This document shows, one piece after another, positions 58,671 through 64,000 of a DNA stretch of 64,000 nt. Origin of the DNA: a virus; the IMG/VR virus record IMGVR_UViG_3300042340_000194, positions 1-64,000 of that record, one strand, 5' to 3'. The position numbers and the translations under genes were made by a program. Numbering within the stretch: the stretch's first letter is position 1; the number at the start of each line of letters is the position of its first letter. A model generated the notes under the pieces. It made no database searches. It was not told where the DNA came from and worked only from the letters and a program-made list of their open reading frames with translations.

Positions 58671-58882
58671 GGCTTTACTAAGAAATATTGACTGGTTTCC
58701 CCATTGATGCGTTCCGACTTAGATACGCCTACGACTGTTCCGTCTCTCTTCTTCCAGTCAGAGGTGTATGGATAAGGAGTTCTGCGCAAATAAGGATGAA
58801 CGTCAATGCCTTTTTTAGACAGTTCGTTGATTATTGCATAGAATTGTTCTTGTGTAACTGGAGTGAGGTTGTTAGTGCTCAT
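58667..58882 (-). CDS. small hypothetical protein
   Basis: ATG 58882 (MSTNNLTPVTQEQF) gives 71 residues. A helix (YAIINELSKKGIDVHPY) is followed by a beta-like RDGTVVGVSKSERINGETSQ. It has a compact domain look; function is unknown. Confidence 0.58.
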   Translation of the reverse strand: MSTNNLTPVTQEQFYAIINELSKKGIDVHPYLRRTPYPYTSDWKKRDGTVVGVSKSERINGETSQYFLVKP

Positions 58883-58886
58883 GGGG

Positions 58887-59339
58887 TCAACCGGCGTTAG
58901 CCGGGGCGAGGGTGTTCTTATTCTTAGCAAACGGGAGAAGGGGTGGTGGCGCCTGATTGGGCCTTACCGCATAGAGCACACCGAGGATGCCGTTGACATC
59001 GCCATTTCGCAGATACTTGGCTCGCTCGTGAGCCTGCTTTCGAGCGTGTACACCGGTCTCATCATCGCTCTCGCTCTGATAGCGCTCATCCAGTTGCCAG
59101 CCAGAAACGTCAGACCAGTCGTGTTCATCGGAATAGTCCTCGCACATCCATACGCTGTAGATGGTATTGGGGTTGGGGTAAAGGTCCATGGGGCTAATTG
59201 CGACCTGCACGTTTACCCAATAGACACCGTACTGGTCCGGGCAATACGAAAGGTCCTCAGGGTCATCGCCAATTCGGACTTCGGCTTCGTCATAGTTGGC
59301 GCGGATGGCGTCGCGCAGTCGTTCTTCAATGGTGCTCAT
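58887..59339 (-). CDS. hypothetical acidic protein
   Basis: This 150-residue protein starts MSTIEERLRDAIRANYDEAE. An aromatic acidic middle (VWMCEDYSDEHDWSDVSGWQ) follows. It ends LAPANAG over the third CCGGC hairpin, matching the PAKAG end of the 58070 gene. No motif is recognised. Confidence 0.6.
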   Translation of the reverse strand: MSTIEERLRDAIRANYDEAEVRIGDDPEDLSYCPDQYGVYWVNVQVAISPMDLYPNPNTIYSVWMCEDYSDEHDWSDVSGWQLDERYQSESDDETGVHARKQAHERAKYLRNGDVNGILGVLYAVRPNQAPPPLLPFAKNKNTLAPANAG

Positions 59340-59350
59340 GATTGTTTACC

Positions 59351-59569
59351 TTAGGATACTTTTAACAATTGACGGACTTTAGCTGGATGGGTCTGTAGCC
59401 AGTTAACTAGATCATCAAATGGTACTTTTAGCCCAAAGTCGTATGTGAGTTGGTTGTCGTTGTACCACAAGTTGAGGTCTAGGCGGTCCTGATGGGAACT
59501 AGCCTCAACCGGGTCCTCAAAGAGAAGCCCGTCAGTTGTAGCAAAGCGCTCAACTTTTTTAACAGTCAT
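59351..59569 (-). CDS. small phage protein
   Basis: ATG 59569 (MTVKKVERFATTDG) gives 72 residues. The RFATTDGLLFEDPVEASSHQ segment follows a pattern seen in many small phage proteins, F-x-T-x-DG-x-LF-x5-EA-x2-H. Function is unknown. It overlaps the next gene by four bases. Confidence 0.65.
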   Translation of the reverse strand: MTVKKVERFATTDGLLFEDPVEASSHQDRLDLNLWYNDNQLTYDFGLKVPFDDLVNWLQTHPAKVRQLLKVS

Positions 59570-59784
59570 GGTAGCCACCGCATAATAATGATCCCCTCAG
59601 GAGTGAAACGGACACGTTTTTGTTCGTGGTCAAGCTCAACCAGATCTGGGGGGCTTTGGTCTACAACATGTGGCCAAAGAGGGGTGCTGCATTGACGCCA
59701 GCCATCCCCAATGTCAGGGCTACGCTCGATTAGGCGGAGCATGATTTTTTGATTGTCTGTAATTGATGGTTTAGCGGTGCTCAT
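59566..59784 (-). CDS. small hypothetical protein
   Basis: This 72-residue protein starts MSTAKPSITDNQKIMLRLIE and ends with VRFTPEGIIIMRWLP. The layout of helix then hairpin resembles a short winged-helix-type fold, but this is weak. It is coupled to both neighbours. Confidence 0.57.
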   Translation of the reverse strand: MSTAKPSITDNQKIMLRLIERSPDIGDGWRQCSTPLWPHVVDQSPPDLVELDHEQKRVRFTPEGIIIMRWLP

Positions 59785-60107
59785 TGGGCGGGCTCGGGGG
59801 ATGGTTTTAATGCTGTAAATACTGGTAACTTCAAGTCCTCAACATTGCCGTTAGCTTTTATCTCTTCTTTAAGATAAGAGAGGAAGAAGCGCTCAGGGTT
59901 GCATTCGGCTGAGCTAGCGCATAAATGCCAGCGTATAAACAGGATCTGATAGATTACATGGTTCCTGCATTGGTCTAAAGTCCATCCTTGACGGATTTTG
60001 GACATTAGATCATTAGTGGCATCACTATTGACAAGATGCCATTCAACACTCTCTACAGCGTTGCTGATCTCTTGCCGAACCTTCTCATCCGCTATTTGAT
60101 GACTCAT
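59781..60107 (-). CDS. hypothetical helical protein
   Basis: This 108-residue protein is mostly helical, with WTLDQCRNHVIYQILFIRWH and ERFFLSYLKEEIKANGN. It ends in a Pro-rich tail. It lies between small coupled genes; no family is recognised. Confidence 0.58.
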   Translation of the reverse strand: MSHQIADEKVRQEISNAVESVEWHLVNSDATNDLMSKIRQGWTLDQCRNHVIYQILFIRWHLCASSAECNPERFFLSYLKEEIKANGNVEDLKLPVFTALKPSPEPAQ

Positions 60108-60110
60108 GGC

Positions 60111-60521
60111 TCAACCCTGCGAAGTAGCTTTGCTGCTAACAGCCAGCGCAGCGTAGATTGTCGGAGTATTCTTTGCTGTCTTATTAAGCTGCTCCAGCTT
60201 CTGCTCTTGCTCAATCTTAAGCATTTTCGCCTGCAGCGCTACGCTGTATTCCCACTTATTCCTACTCTTGATCTGCACTTGAAACTCCCCAACATCAATC
60301 CGGCTGATGTTATTCTTAACAGCGTGCGCTTTTAGCGCTGCGACATGACCGTCTAGCTGCGCTTTCAGCCGGTCCATCTCTAACTTGATGGCGAACGCCT
60401 TGGCCACCCTGCCGCCAATCTCCCCAGTAGGAGAGTAAGTCTTTGGCTGAGGGGGTACTTTGATCTGCGAACGGGGCTTTGTGGCAGTTGTGGAAGTGGC
60501 TGGAGCAGTGGAGGTAGGCAT
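60111..60521 (-). CDS. helical protein, possible DNA-metabolism accessory
   Basis: This 136-residue protein has a disordered Thr/Pro N terminus, then AFAIKLEMDRLKAQLDGHVA and a beta hairpin (VGEFQVQIKSRNKWEYSVAL), ending in a coiled coil. The helix-hairpin-helix layout recalls small phage proteins with a DUF-type siphovirus Gp157-like shape, but identity is unsure. The 99 bases upstream hold only a GC-rich inverted repeat. Confidence 0.5.
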   Translation of the reverse strand: MPTSTAPATSTTATKPRSQIKVPPQPKTYSPTGEIGGRVAKAFAIKLEMDRLKAQLDGHVAALKAHAVKNNISRIDVGEFQVQIKSRNKWEYSVALQAKMLKIEQEQKLEQLNKTAKNTPTIYAALAVSSKATSQG

Positions 60522-60620
60522 GGATGGTACGGCAGAAGCCGGGGTGAGTGGGACCAGGGCGCAGAGGGCGCCAGGAAGCCCCCTGCCGGGGGAGACAGGA
60601 GGCTTCGGGGCGTCGTCTGA

Positions 60621-60860
60621 TTAGTATAGAACCGTTTGTGTAAGAGTAAACCAGACTTGTTCGTCATTGATGCGTCCTCCACCCTTTTGGAGGTGTAGGA
60701 GGAACTTGAGCAGATCTGTGACGTTACTGTAATCGACTTCGTCTTTAGTAAAGTCGAGTAGCTGCTCTACTGTAGGTAGTTGTTTGAAGGGGGCTACGAA
60801 GTAGTGTCCGTGTTGGTTGTGGTCATTGTGGGATCGGGTTAGGATCCAGACTTTACCCAT
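60621..60860 (-). CDS. small hypothetical protein
   Basis: This 79-residue protein starts MGKVWILTRSHNDHNQHGHY. A VEQLLDFTKDEVDYSNVTDL helix and a closing QVWFTLTQTVLY strand follow. The compact alpha/beta shape supports a real gene. The family is unknown. Confidence 0.58.
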   Translation of the reverse strand: MGKVWILTRSHNDHNQHGHYFVAPFKQLPTVEQLLDFTKDEVDYSNVTDLLKFLLHLQKGGGRINDEQVWFTLTQTVLY

Positions 60861-60878
60861 GATGGTTAGTGGAAGAGG

Positions 60879-61133
60879 TTACTCTTGTAGAGGTGTGATG
60901 AACCTTATCTTATCAACATGGACGGCTTCTACCTTACCGTCTACATATTCAACGATGGCCACGGGTTGTAACCCCGGCCCATTTTCGTATTCCTCGTGGT
61001 CGGTAGAGAAGCAGTGGAACTCTGCTCGTTTGTCAAACGGGGCGCTCCAGGCACCATTTACCCATAACTTACAAGTTACGATGCAGGTACGGGTGGTCTT
61101 CTGTTTGCGTAAAAAGCGGGAGAGGAAGGACAT
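60879..61133 (-). CDS. small beta-rich protein
   Basis: ATG 61133 (MSFLSRFLRKQ) gives 84 residues. The sequence alternates beta strands (TTRTCIVTCKLWVNGAWSAP, VAIVEYVDGKVEAVHVDKI). An overlapping frame at 61069-61236 covers its first 65 bases. No family is recognised. Confidence 0.57.
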   Translation of the reverse strand: MSFLSRFLRKQKTTRTCIVTCKLWVNGAWSAPFDKRAEFHCFSTDHEEYENGPGLQPVAIVEYVDGKVEAVHVDKIRFITPLQE

Positions 61134-61236
61134 GGGGAGAACGGTTAGGATGGGTGGCATGGAATACCGCAGATGCGGCGAAAGCTAGGCCCATAGCCAC
61201 GCCGAAGGCGTATTGGGAGAGATGGGCTAGTTTCAT
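61069..61236 (-). CDS. small single-span membrane protein (55 residues)
   Basis: ATG 61236 overlaps the preceding stop as ATGA. One hydrophobic stretch (YAFGVAMGLAFAASAVFHA, about 9-27) is followed by a Pro/His-rich tail. The tail overlaps the next gene's start region. The coupled start supports expression; function is unknown. Confidence 0.42.
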   Translation of the reverse strand: MKLAHLSQYAFGVAMGLAFAASAVFHATHPNRSPHVLPLPLFTQTEDHPYLHRNL

Positions 61237-61496
61237 GGAGTTTCCGCTAGCCCTGCTTGCTCGACCACCCAGTCTTTTAGATCCAGAGTGGTTGACCCCT
61301 CATTAGTAGCTGCTCCCCAGGCGGAACAAATCCATCTGTGTTCCTGTGCTGGTATGTAATTAGCAAGAGCTTTTTCATTAGCAAGCGGATCTCTGCTCAT
61401 GGCATCTACGGCGATCTTCATGATAGGCCGTAGCCTATTTAGAACCAATCGCTTAGCTACTTGCTCTTCAGAAAGTGGTGGGGTTGACATGTTCAT
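61233..61496 (-). CDS. small hypothetical protein
   Basis: ATG 61496 (MNMSTPPLSEEQ) gives 87 residues. The helical core AKRLVLNRLRPIMKIAVDAM is followed by EHRWICSAWGAATNEGS. No family is recognised. It overlaps the 61468-61629 gene by 29 bases. Confidence 0.57.
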   Translation of the reverse strand: MNMSTPPLSEEQVAKRLVLNRLRPIMKIAVDAMSRDPLANEKALANYIPAQEHRWICSAWGAATNEGSTTLDLKDWVVEQAGLAETP

Positions 61497-61629
61497 CGGA
61501 ATCAGGATTGGGGTAGTAGGAAAGAAAATCGTCAAGCCAGTCCCCCGGAGGGGACTCGTTATCATCCCCCTCCGGGGGGTCGGGTGGGTCCATGGGAGGA
61601 TCCATGGACCGGACAGAGCGGGGATACAT
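61468..61629 (-). CDS. small acidic Pro-rich protein (53 residues)
   Basis: ATG 61629 forms a TGATG overlap with the stop of the gene before it. The protein is strongly acidic and Pro-rich (MDPPMDPPDPPEGDDNE, then DWLDDFLSYYPNPDSDEH). It looks like a disordered peptide that could mimic DNA or bind a basic partner. Codon structure is consistent with translation. Confidence 0.52.
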   Translation of the reverse strand: MYPRSVRSMDPPMDPPDPPEGDDNESPPGDWLDDFLSYYPNPDSDEHVNPTTF

Positions 61630-62327
61630 CAGAGATCCCCGGAGTTATCGCCACGGGCGATAGCCGCTGCTTTTTTGCGACCAGCCCCGTGGGCCCAGAA
61701 CGCGACAATAACTGTGCGAGCTGGACGAGCACAGATAGGGCCCTGCTTTCCTCCGCAGTTAGAGCAGGTAATATACTCTGCTGTGTTAGCGGGACATTGG
61801 ATGACGGGGATCCCGTCGATCTTGAAGTGGGTGGGGGATTCAGGAGGAACCACTAGGACAGTTGGGAGGCCCTGCCGGAAGGAGGAGGCGGCGTCCTCGG
61901 GGGTCTCCGTGGAGATGTTTATGCAGAATCCCCGGCTGATTGCTTCTCGAATTACGAGGAGATTGGCGGGAGATAGGACGTGATGCGTGTATGTCCAGGC
62001 TTTGAGATGGGCAGCGGCAGCGGCCAGGCCAAGGACAAGCCGGGGGATGAGCTGGCCGGTATTGTGCCAGAGATCGCCAGCCACATTGTGGCGGAAATAG
62101 GCGCCGGGGCGTAACTCCCGGAGCTTGGCGAATAGGGATTCTGGGGAGATCCCGGTAGTGGGGACTTTTGACCAGTGGAACAGGACCATGCCGTAGGAGG
62201 CATAGCAGCCGTGGCCCTTGAGCGGGCAGGTTGTGGGACAGGAGGACTCTTCGGTTAGAGTCAAAGAGATCGGCCCGGTTTTGGCATTGCCGGAGCGGGC
62301 GATGAAGTGGGACAGAGGTGCAGTCAT
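61629..62327 (-). CDS. Cys-rich phage protein (DUF7227-like)
   Basis: ATG 62327 (MTAPLSHFIARSG) gives 232 residues. The N-terminal part has KTGPISLTLTEESSCPTTCP then LKGHGCYASYG (three Cys). The middle has RHNVAGDLWHNTG and TYTHH. The end has VIQCPANTAEYITCSNCGGK and VIVAFWAHG. This matches a recurring phage family that I recall as DUF7227. The Cys set may hold a metal or Fe-S cluster. Function is unknown. Confidence 0.72.
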   Translation of the reverse strand: MTAPLSHFIARSGNAKTGPISLTLTEESSCPTTCPLKGHGCYASYGMVLFHWSKVPTTGISPESLFAKLRELRPGAYFRHNVAGDLWHNTGQLIPRLVLGLAAAAAHLKAWTYTHHVLSPANLLVIREAISRGFCINISTETPEDAASSFRQGLPTVLVVPPESPTHFKIDGIPVIQCPANTAEYITCSNCGGKQGPICARPARTVIVAFWAHGAGRKKAAAIARGDNSGDL

Positions 62328-62707
62328 GGGGATGAACGAGTGTCGGTCATAGTCCAGCAGAAGCCGTCCCAGTAATGCCAAGTGATTAGCTCAGCATCGC
62401 GGAGGAAGGCTTTTACTTGACTAAAGGTCCTGAAGTGTAGACACATCTCACTACGACAGTAGTGGTAAGATGGCCCTTCGGTAGAGGATTCTATATCCTC
62501 TCCCTTACTGTTATATCGACCTGTTAGTCTTTTGATTTTGTCGTTGATGCCTGACATGCCTCCAGGCGATACCAACATGGCGGCTAAGGGGCCGCTATTG
62601 TAGGATTCGACTAGGGTTTTTTGGAGAGATTCGCCGTAAGACCCGTGGCAGCGGGACACGAGGAATAGCTCGTCAGCTACTTTAGCGACGAGGTAAGAGC
62701 GGTTCAT
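62324..62707 (-). CDS. hypothetical protein
   Basis: This 127-residue protein starts MNRSYLVAKVADELFLVSRC. The middle is Gly/Ser-rich and the end aromatic (AELITWHYWDGFCWTM). It overlaps the DUF7227-like gene by four bases. No family is recognised. Confidence 0.6.
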   Translation of the reverse strand: MNRSYLVAKVADELFLVSRCHGSYGESLQKTLVESYNSGPLAAMLVSPGGMSGINDKIKRLTGRYNSKGEDIESSTEGPSYHYCRSEMCLHFRTFSQVKAFLRDAELITWHYWDGFCWTMTDTRSSP

Positions 62708-62730
62708 GGGAAGATTGTGGGTAGAGGGAT

Positions 62731-63036
62731 TTAACGTTTACCAAGTCGTATACATCGCTCCTCCCAACTAACAATATCTCCAGATGGCACCATGCGGTGA
62801 GTGCCGTCACCTAACGGATCCGCCCCGTAGTCGGGATCACCCGGTTCCCAGGGTAGGATTGACTTTGGCGGTTCGTAGTGTATCCCGGCTGATTCGTACA
62901 TCAGACGCTTTTGGCCTTCACCAGTGGTGTAGTCATAGCCGTAGTTGGGTTTAGGCATGAATATGGCGGCAGGAAGGGCCCCGCGTATATACTCCCCGGT
63001 CCATACCGAGGTTTGGTCGGTTTTGGATTTAGACAT
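62731..63036 (-). CDS. hypothetical protein
   Basis: This 101-residue protein is Pro/Gly/Tyr-rich, with PKPNYGYDYTTGEGQKRLMY and ILPWEPGDPDYGADPLGDG. Few secondary structures are evident. It may be a small structural or binding protein; function is unknown. Confidence 0.57.
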   Translation of the reverse strand: MSKSKTDQTSVWTGEYIRGALPAAIFMPKPNYGYDYTTGEGQKRLMYESAGIHYEPPKSILPWEPGDPDYGADPLGDGTHRMVPSGDIVSWEERCIRLGKR

Positions 63037-63039
63037 GGT

Positions 63040-63243
63040 TTAAGCCTCTGGGTTTGGAGTAAGTCCTAGAACCTTAATAATGGCCCCAGTGGTGTGGTAA
63101 GGATAGCGGACACAGGTGTGGCCGCAGAACTGCCAAGACGAGAAAGTCTGTGAGAACCAGAGATCTGCTGGGTTGATTCCTACAGAGGTAAGCTGTTCCG
63201 CAGTTACGGGAGGAATTGAAGGGTTGCTGAAGTGTGTTTTCAT
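63040..63243 (-). CDS. small hypothetical protein
   Basis: ATG 63243 (MKTHFSNPSIPPVT) gives 67 residues. It has a PVTAEQLTSVGINPADLWFS helix and a SWQFCGHTCVRYPYH segment with two Cys. Its start overlaps the stop of the gene before it. No family is recognised. Confidence 0.57.
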   Translation of the reverse strand: MKTHFSNPSIPPVTAEQLTSVGINPADLWFSQTFSSWQFCGHTCVRYPYHTTGAIIKVLGLTPNPEA

Positions 63244-63884
63244 GAAAAAGGTTCCTCTTTCAGCCAACAGTCGTATCTACTAAAGTCCACACACAAGTAA
63301 GCGGTCTGCCCTTCATCAGCGCAGTTAAGAAACTCATCAGCTACTGAAGCTATTTTGTCAAACAGGCGTGTAGAGATTGTGTAATTGTCCAATTTTTTGA
63401 ATCTTCTTATATAAGCCTGGTAGCCTTTACACACCCAAGCCACAGATGAGCCTATGTCGATCGTTATGGTTCCTTCAACTTCATGTTCAGCTTGTTTTAT
63501 TCCCTGTTCTATACCTTTTCGCATTAGCTCAACAATCTTCTTATCTTGTATGTAGCTATTACACGGCAAGCTACAGAAAGCGTTTCCATTGTAGTAACAA
63601 CTTTCAGCCATACGGGATACGTCCATCGCAATATCATCTAGATCCAGCATTCTATACCCCCCAGGACTACTCCAACCACACTCTAGCCTTCCAGCTACAA
63701 TCCCTCCTATAGCCATTAGCTCATCAACTACTGGATTAGGGTGAGGAGTCACGGGGTGTTCAAGTATGTCATGGGCTATACCTAATCCCCGCAAGGGGTC
63801 GAAGTAGGGTCTACCTACGTCTACGACGAGCCCAAGCCCACCATACTCTTCGTGCTCTTTGACTGTGATCTTGTAGGTTTTCAT
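63240..63884 (-). CDS. hypothetical protein
   Basis: ATG 63884 (MKTYKITVKEHEE) gives 214 residues. The middle carries Cys residues in RLECGWSSPGGYRML and CYYNGNAFCSLPCNSYIQ, possibly metal-binding. Helix-rich later parts include VELMRKGIEQGIKQAEHEVE. No family is recognised. Confidence 0.6.
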   Translation of the reverse strand: MKTYKITVKEHEEYGGLGLVVDVGRPYFDPLRGLGIAHDILEHPVTPHPNPVVDELMAIGGIVAGRLECGWSSPGGYRMLDLDDIAMDVSRMAESCYYNGNAFCSLPCNSYIQDKKIVELMRKGIEQGIKQAEHEVEGTITIDIGSSVAWVCKGYQAYIRRFKKLDNYTISTRLFDKIASVADEFLNCADEGQTAYLCVDFSRYDCWLKEEPFS

Positions 63885-64000
63885 GAGAAAAGGGTTACCT
63901 CTGCAAGATGAGAGAATCTTCCCCAAATCGAGTGCATGTGCTCATCTGAGATTAGACGAGAGTGGAGCATTCGACCTGTTTGGTCGGAAGCTTCTACTTT
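63881..64000 (-). CDS. C-terminal end of a gene cut by the window edge
   Basis: The frame is open from the window edge (64000) to TGA 63881, which overlaps the next ATG. The 39 residues include SDQTGRMLHSRLISDEHMHS and end LAEVTLFS. The start lies outside the window. Coupling to the next gene supports it. Confidence 0.5.
   Translation of the reverse strand, partial: KVEASDQTGRMLHSRLISDEHMHSIWGRFSHLAEVTLFS

Larger units (their letters stand above)
856..61902 (+). repeat. dispersed octamer CTCGGGGG (core CTCGGGG), strand-biased
   Basis: By eye I count 45 copies of CTCGGGG on the plus strand and 13 on the minus. About 31 of the plus copies carry the fifth G. Examples are 2113, 3207, 11925, 18108, 27252, 34222, 39412, 41111, 49168, 54644 and 61896. 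Chance would give about four 7-mers per strand. The copies lie in genes of either direction, in several reading frames and in gaps. None lies in 21480-24904, the fibre region. Confidence 0.85.

Noticed and set aside
60380-60682. 100-codon minus-strand frame
   Set aside because: Overlaps two more credible genes and has a Pro/Leu/Ser-rich shadow composition.
1-64000. HIP1 (GCGATCGC) repeats typical of many cyanobacteria
   Set aside because: I noticed no copies while reading; the only strongly repeated octamer is CTCGGGGG.
1-64000. Integrase, repressor-type lysogeny module or tRNA genes
   Set aside because: None recognised; lysogeny genes could lie outside the window, and short tRNA genes cannot be excluded by eye.

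Overview
The window is most of the genome of a tailed, siphovirus-type double-stranded DNA phage that very probably infects a cyanobacterium. The host is inferred from a cyanobacterial-type AbrB regulator (2352-2807), a ThyX thymidylate synthase with a phage/cyanobacterial-style motif, a MazG pyrophosphohydrolase and a family A DNA polymerase. No ribosomal, tRNA or housekeeping genes were recognised. Nearly all genes lie on the minus strand and are tightly packed, often with ATGA, TGATG or GTGA start/stop overlaps. The exceptions are a plus-strand block at 50-3671 and a plus-strand island at 29550-31212.

Layout. 50-3671: DNA polymerase I, a small ORF, cyAbrB, a clear intrinsic terminator, a strong sigma70-like promoter and an unknown 239-residue protein. 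3685-21705 (minus; transcription runs towards low coordinates): tail and head-completion genes, namely distal tail proteins, a gpJ-like tip protein of 1131 residues, an NlpC/P60-like and a gpL-like tip protein, an 1826-residue tape measure, tail chaperones joined by a lambda-like -1 frameshift site, the major tail protein and three head-tail completion proteins. 21775-28400: a fibre-associated protein, a head-tail connector fused to a long fibre, the major capsid protein, a cement protein and a DUF2213 protein. 28437-37515: the most unusual region, with two kinase-like proteins, a Cys-rich basic protein, a C39-like peptidase and an 1104-residue protein with a lipase-like half. Four of these proteins share five copies of a short Cys motif, mostly followed by a hydrophobic segment. 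37512-41581: portal, a phased T-tract repeat, large and small terminase. 41695-64000: small early or accessory genes including a Lar-like zinc protein, MazG, ThyX, an Acb2/Tad1-type anti-CBASS protein, a coiled-coil protein, a DUF932 protein and many small unknowns, several under 60 codons.

How it fits together. Pol I, Dcd, MazG and ThyX form a nucleotide and replication set. The late genes build a HK97-like capsid and a long non-contractile tail. The shared Cys-motif proteins, placed between portal and capsid genes, look like a family of virion-associated effectors (inference). A strand-biased octamer, CTCGGGGG, recurs through the whole genome except the fibre gene and is the strongest genome-wide signal.
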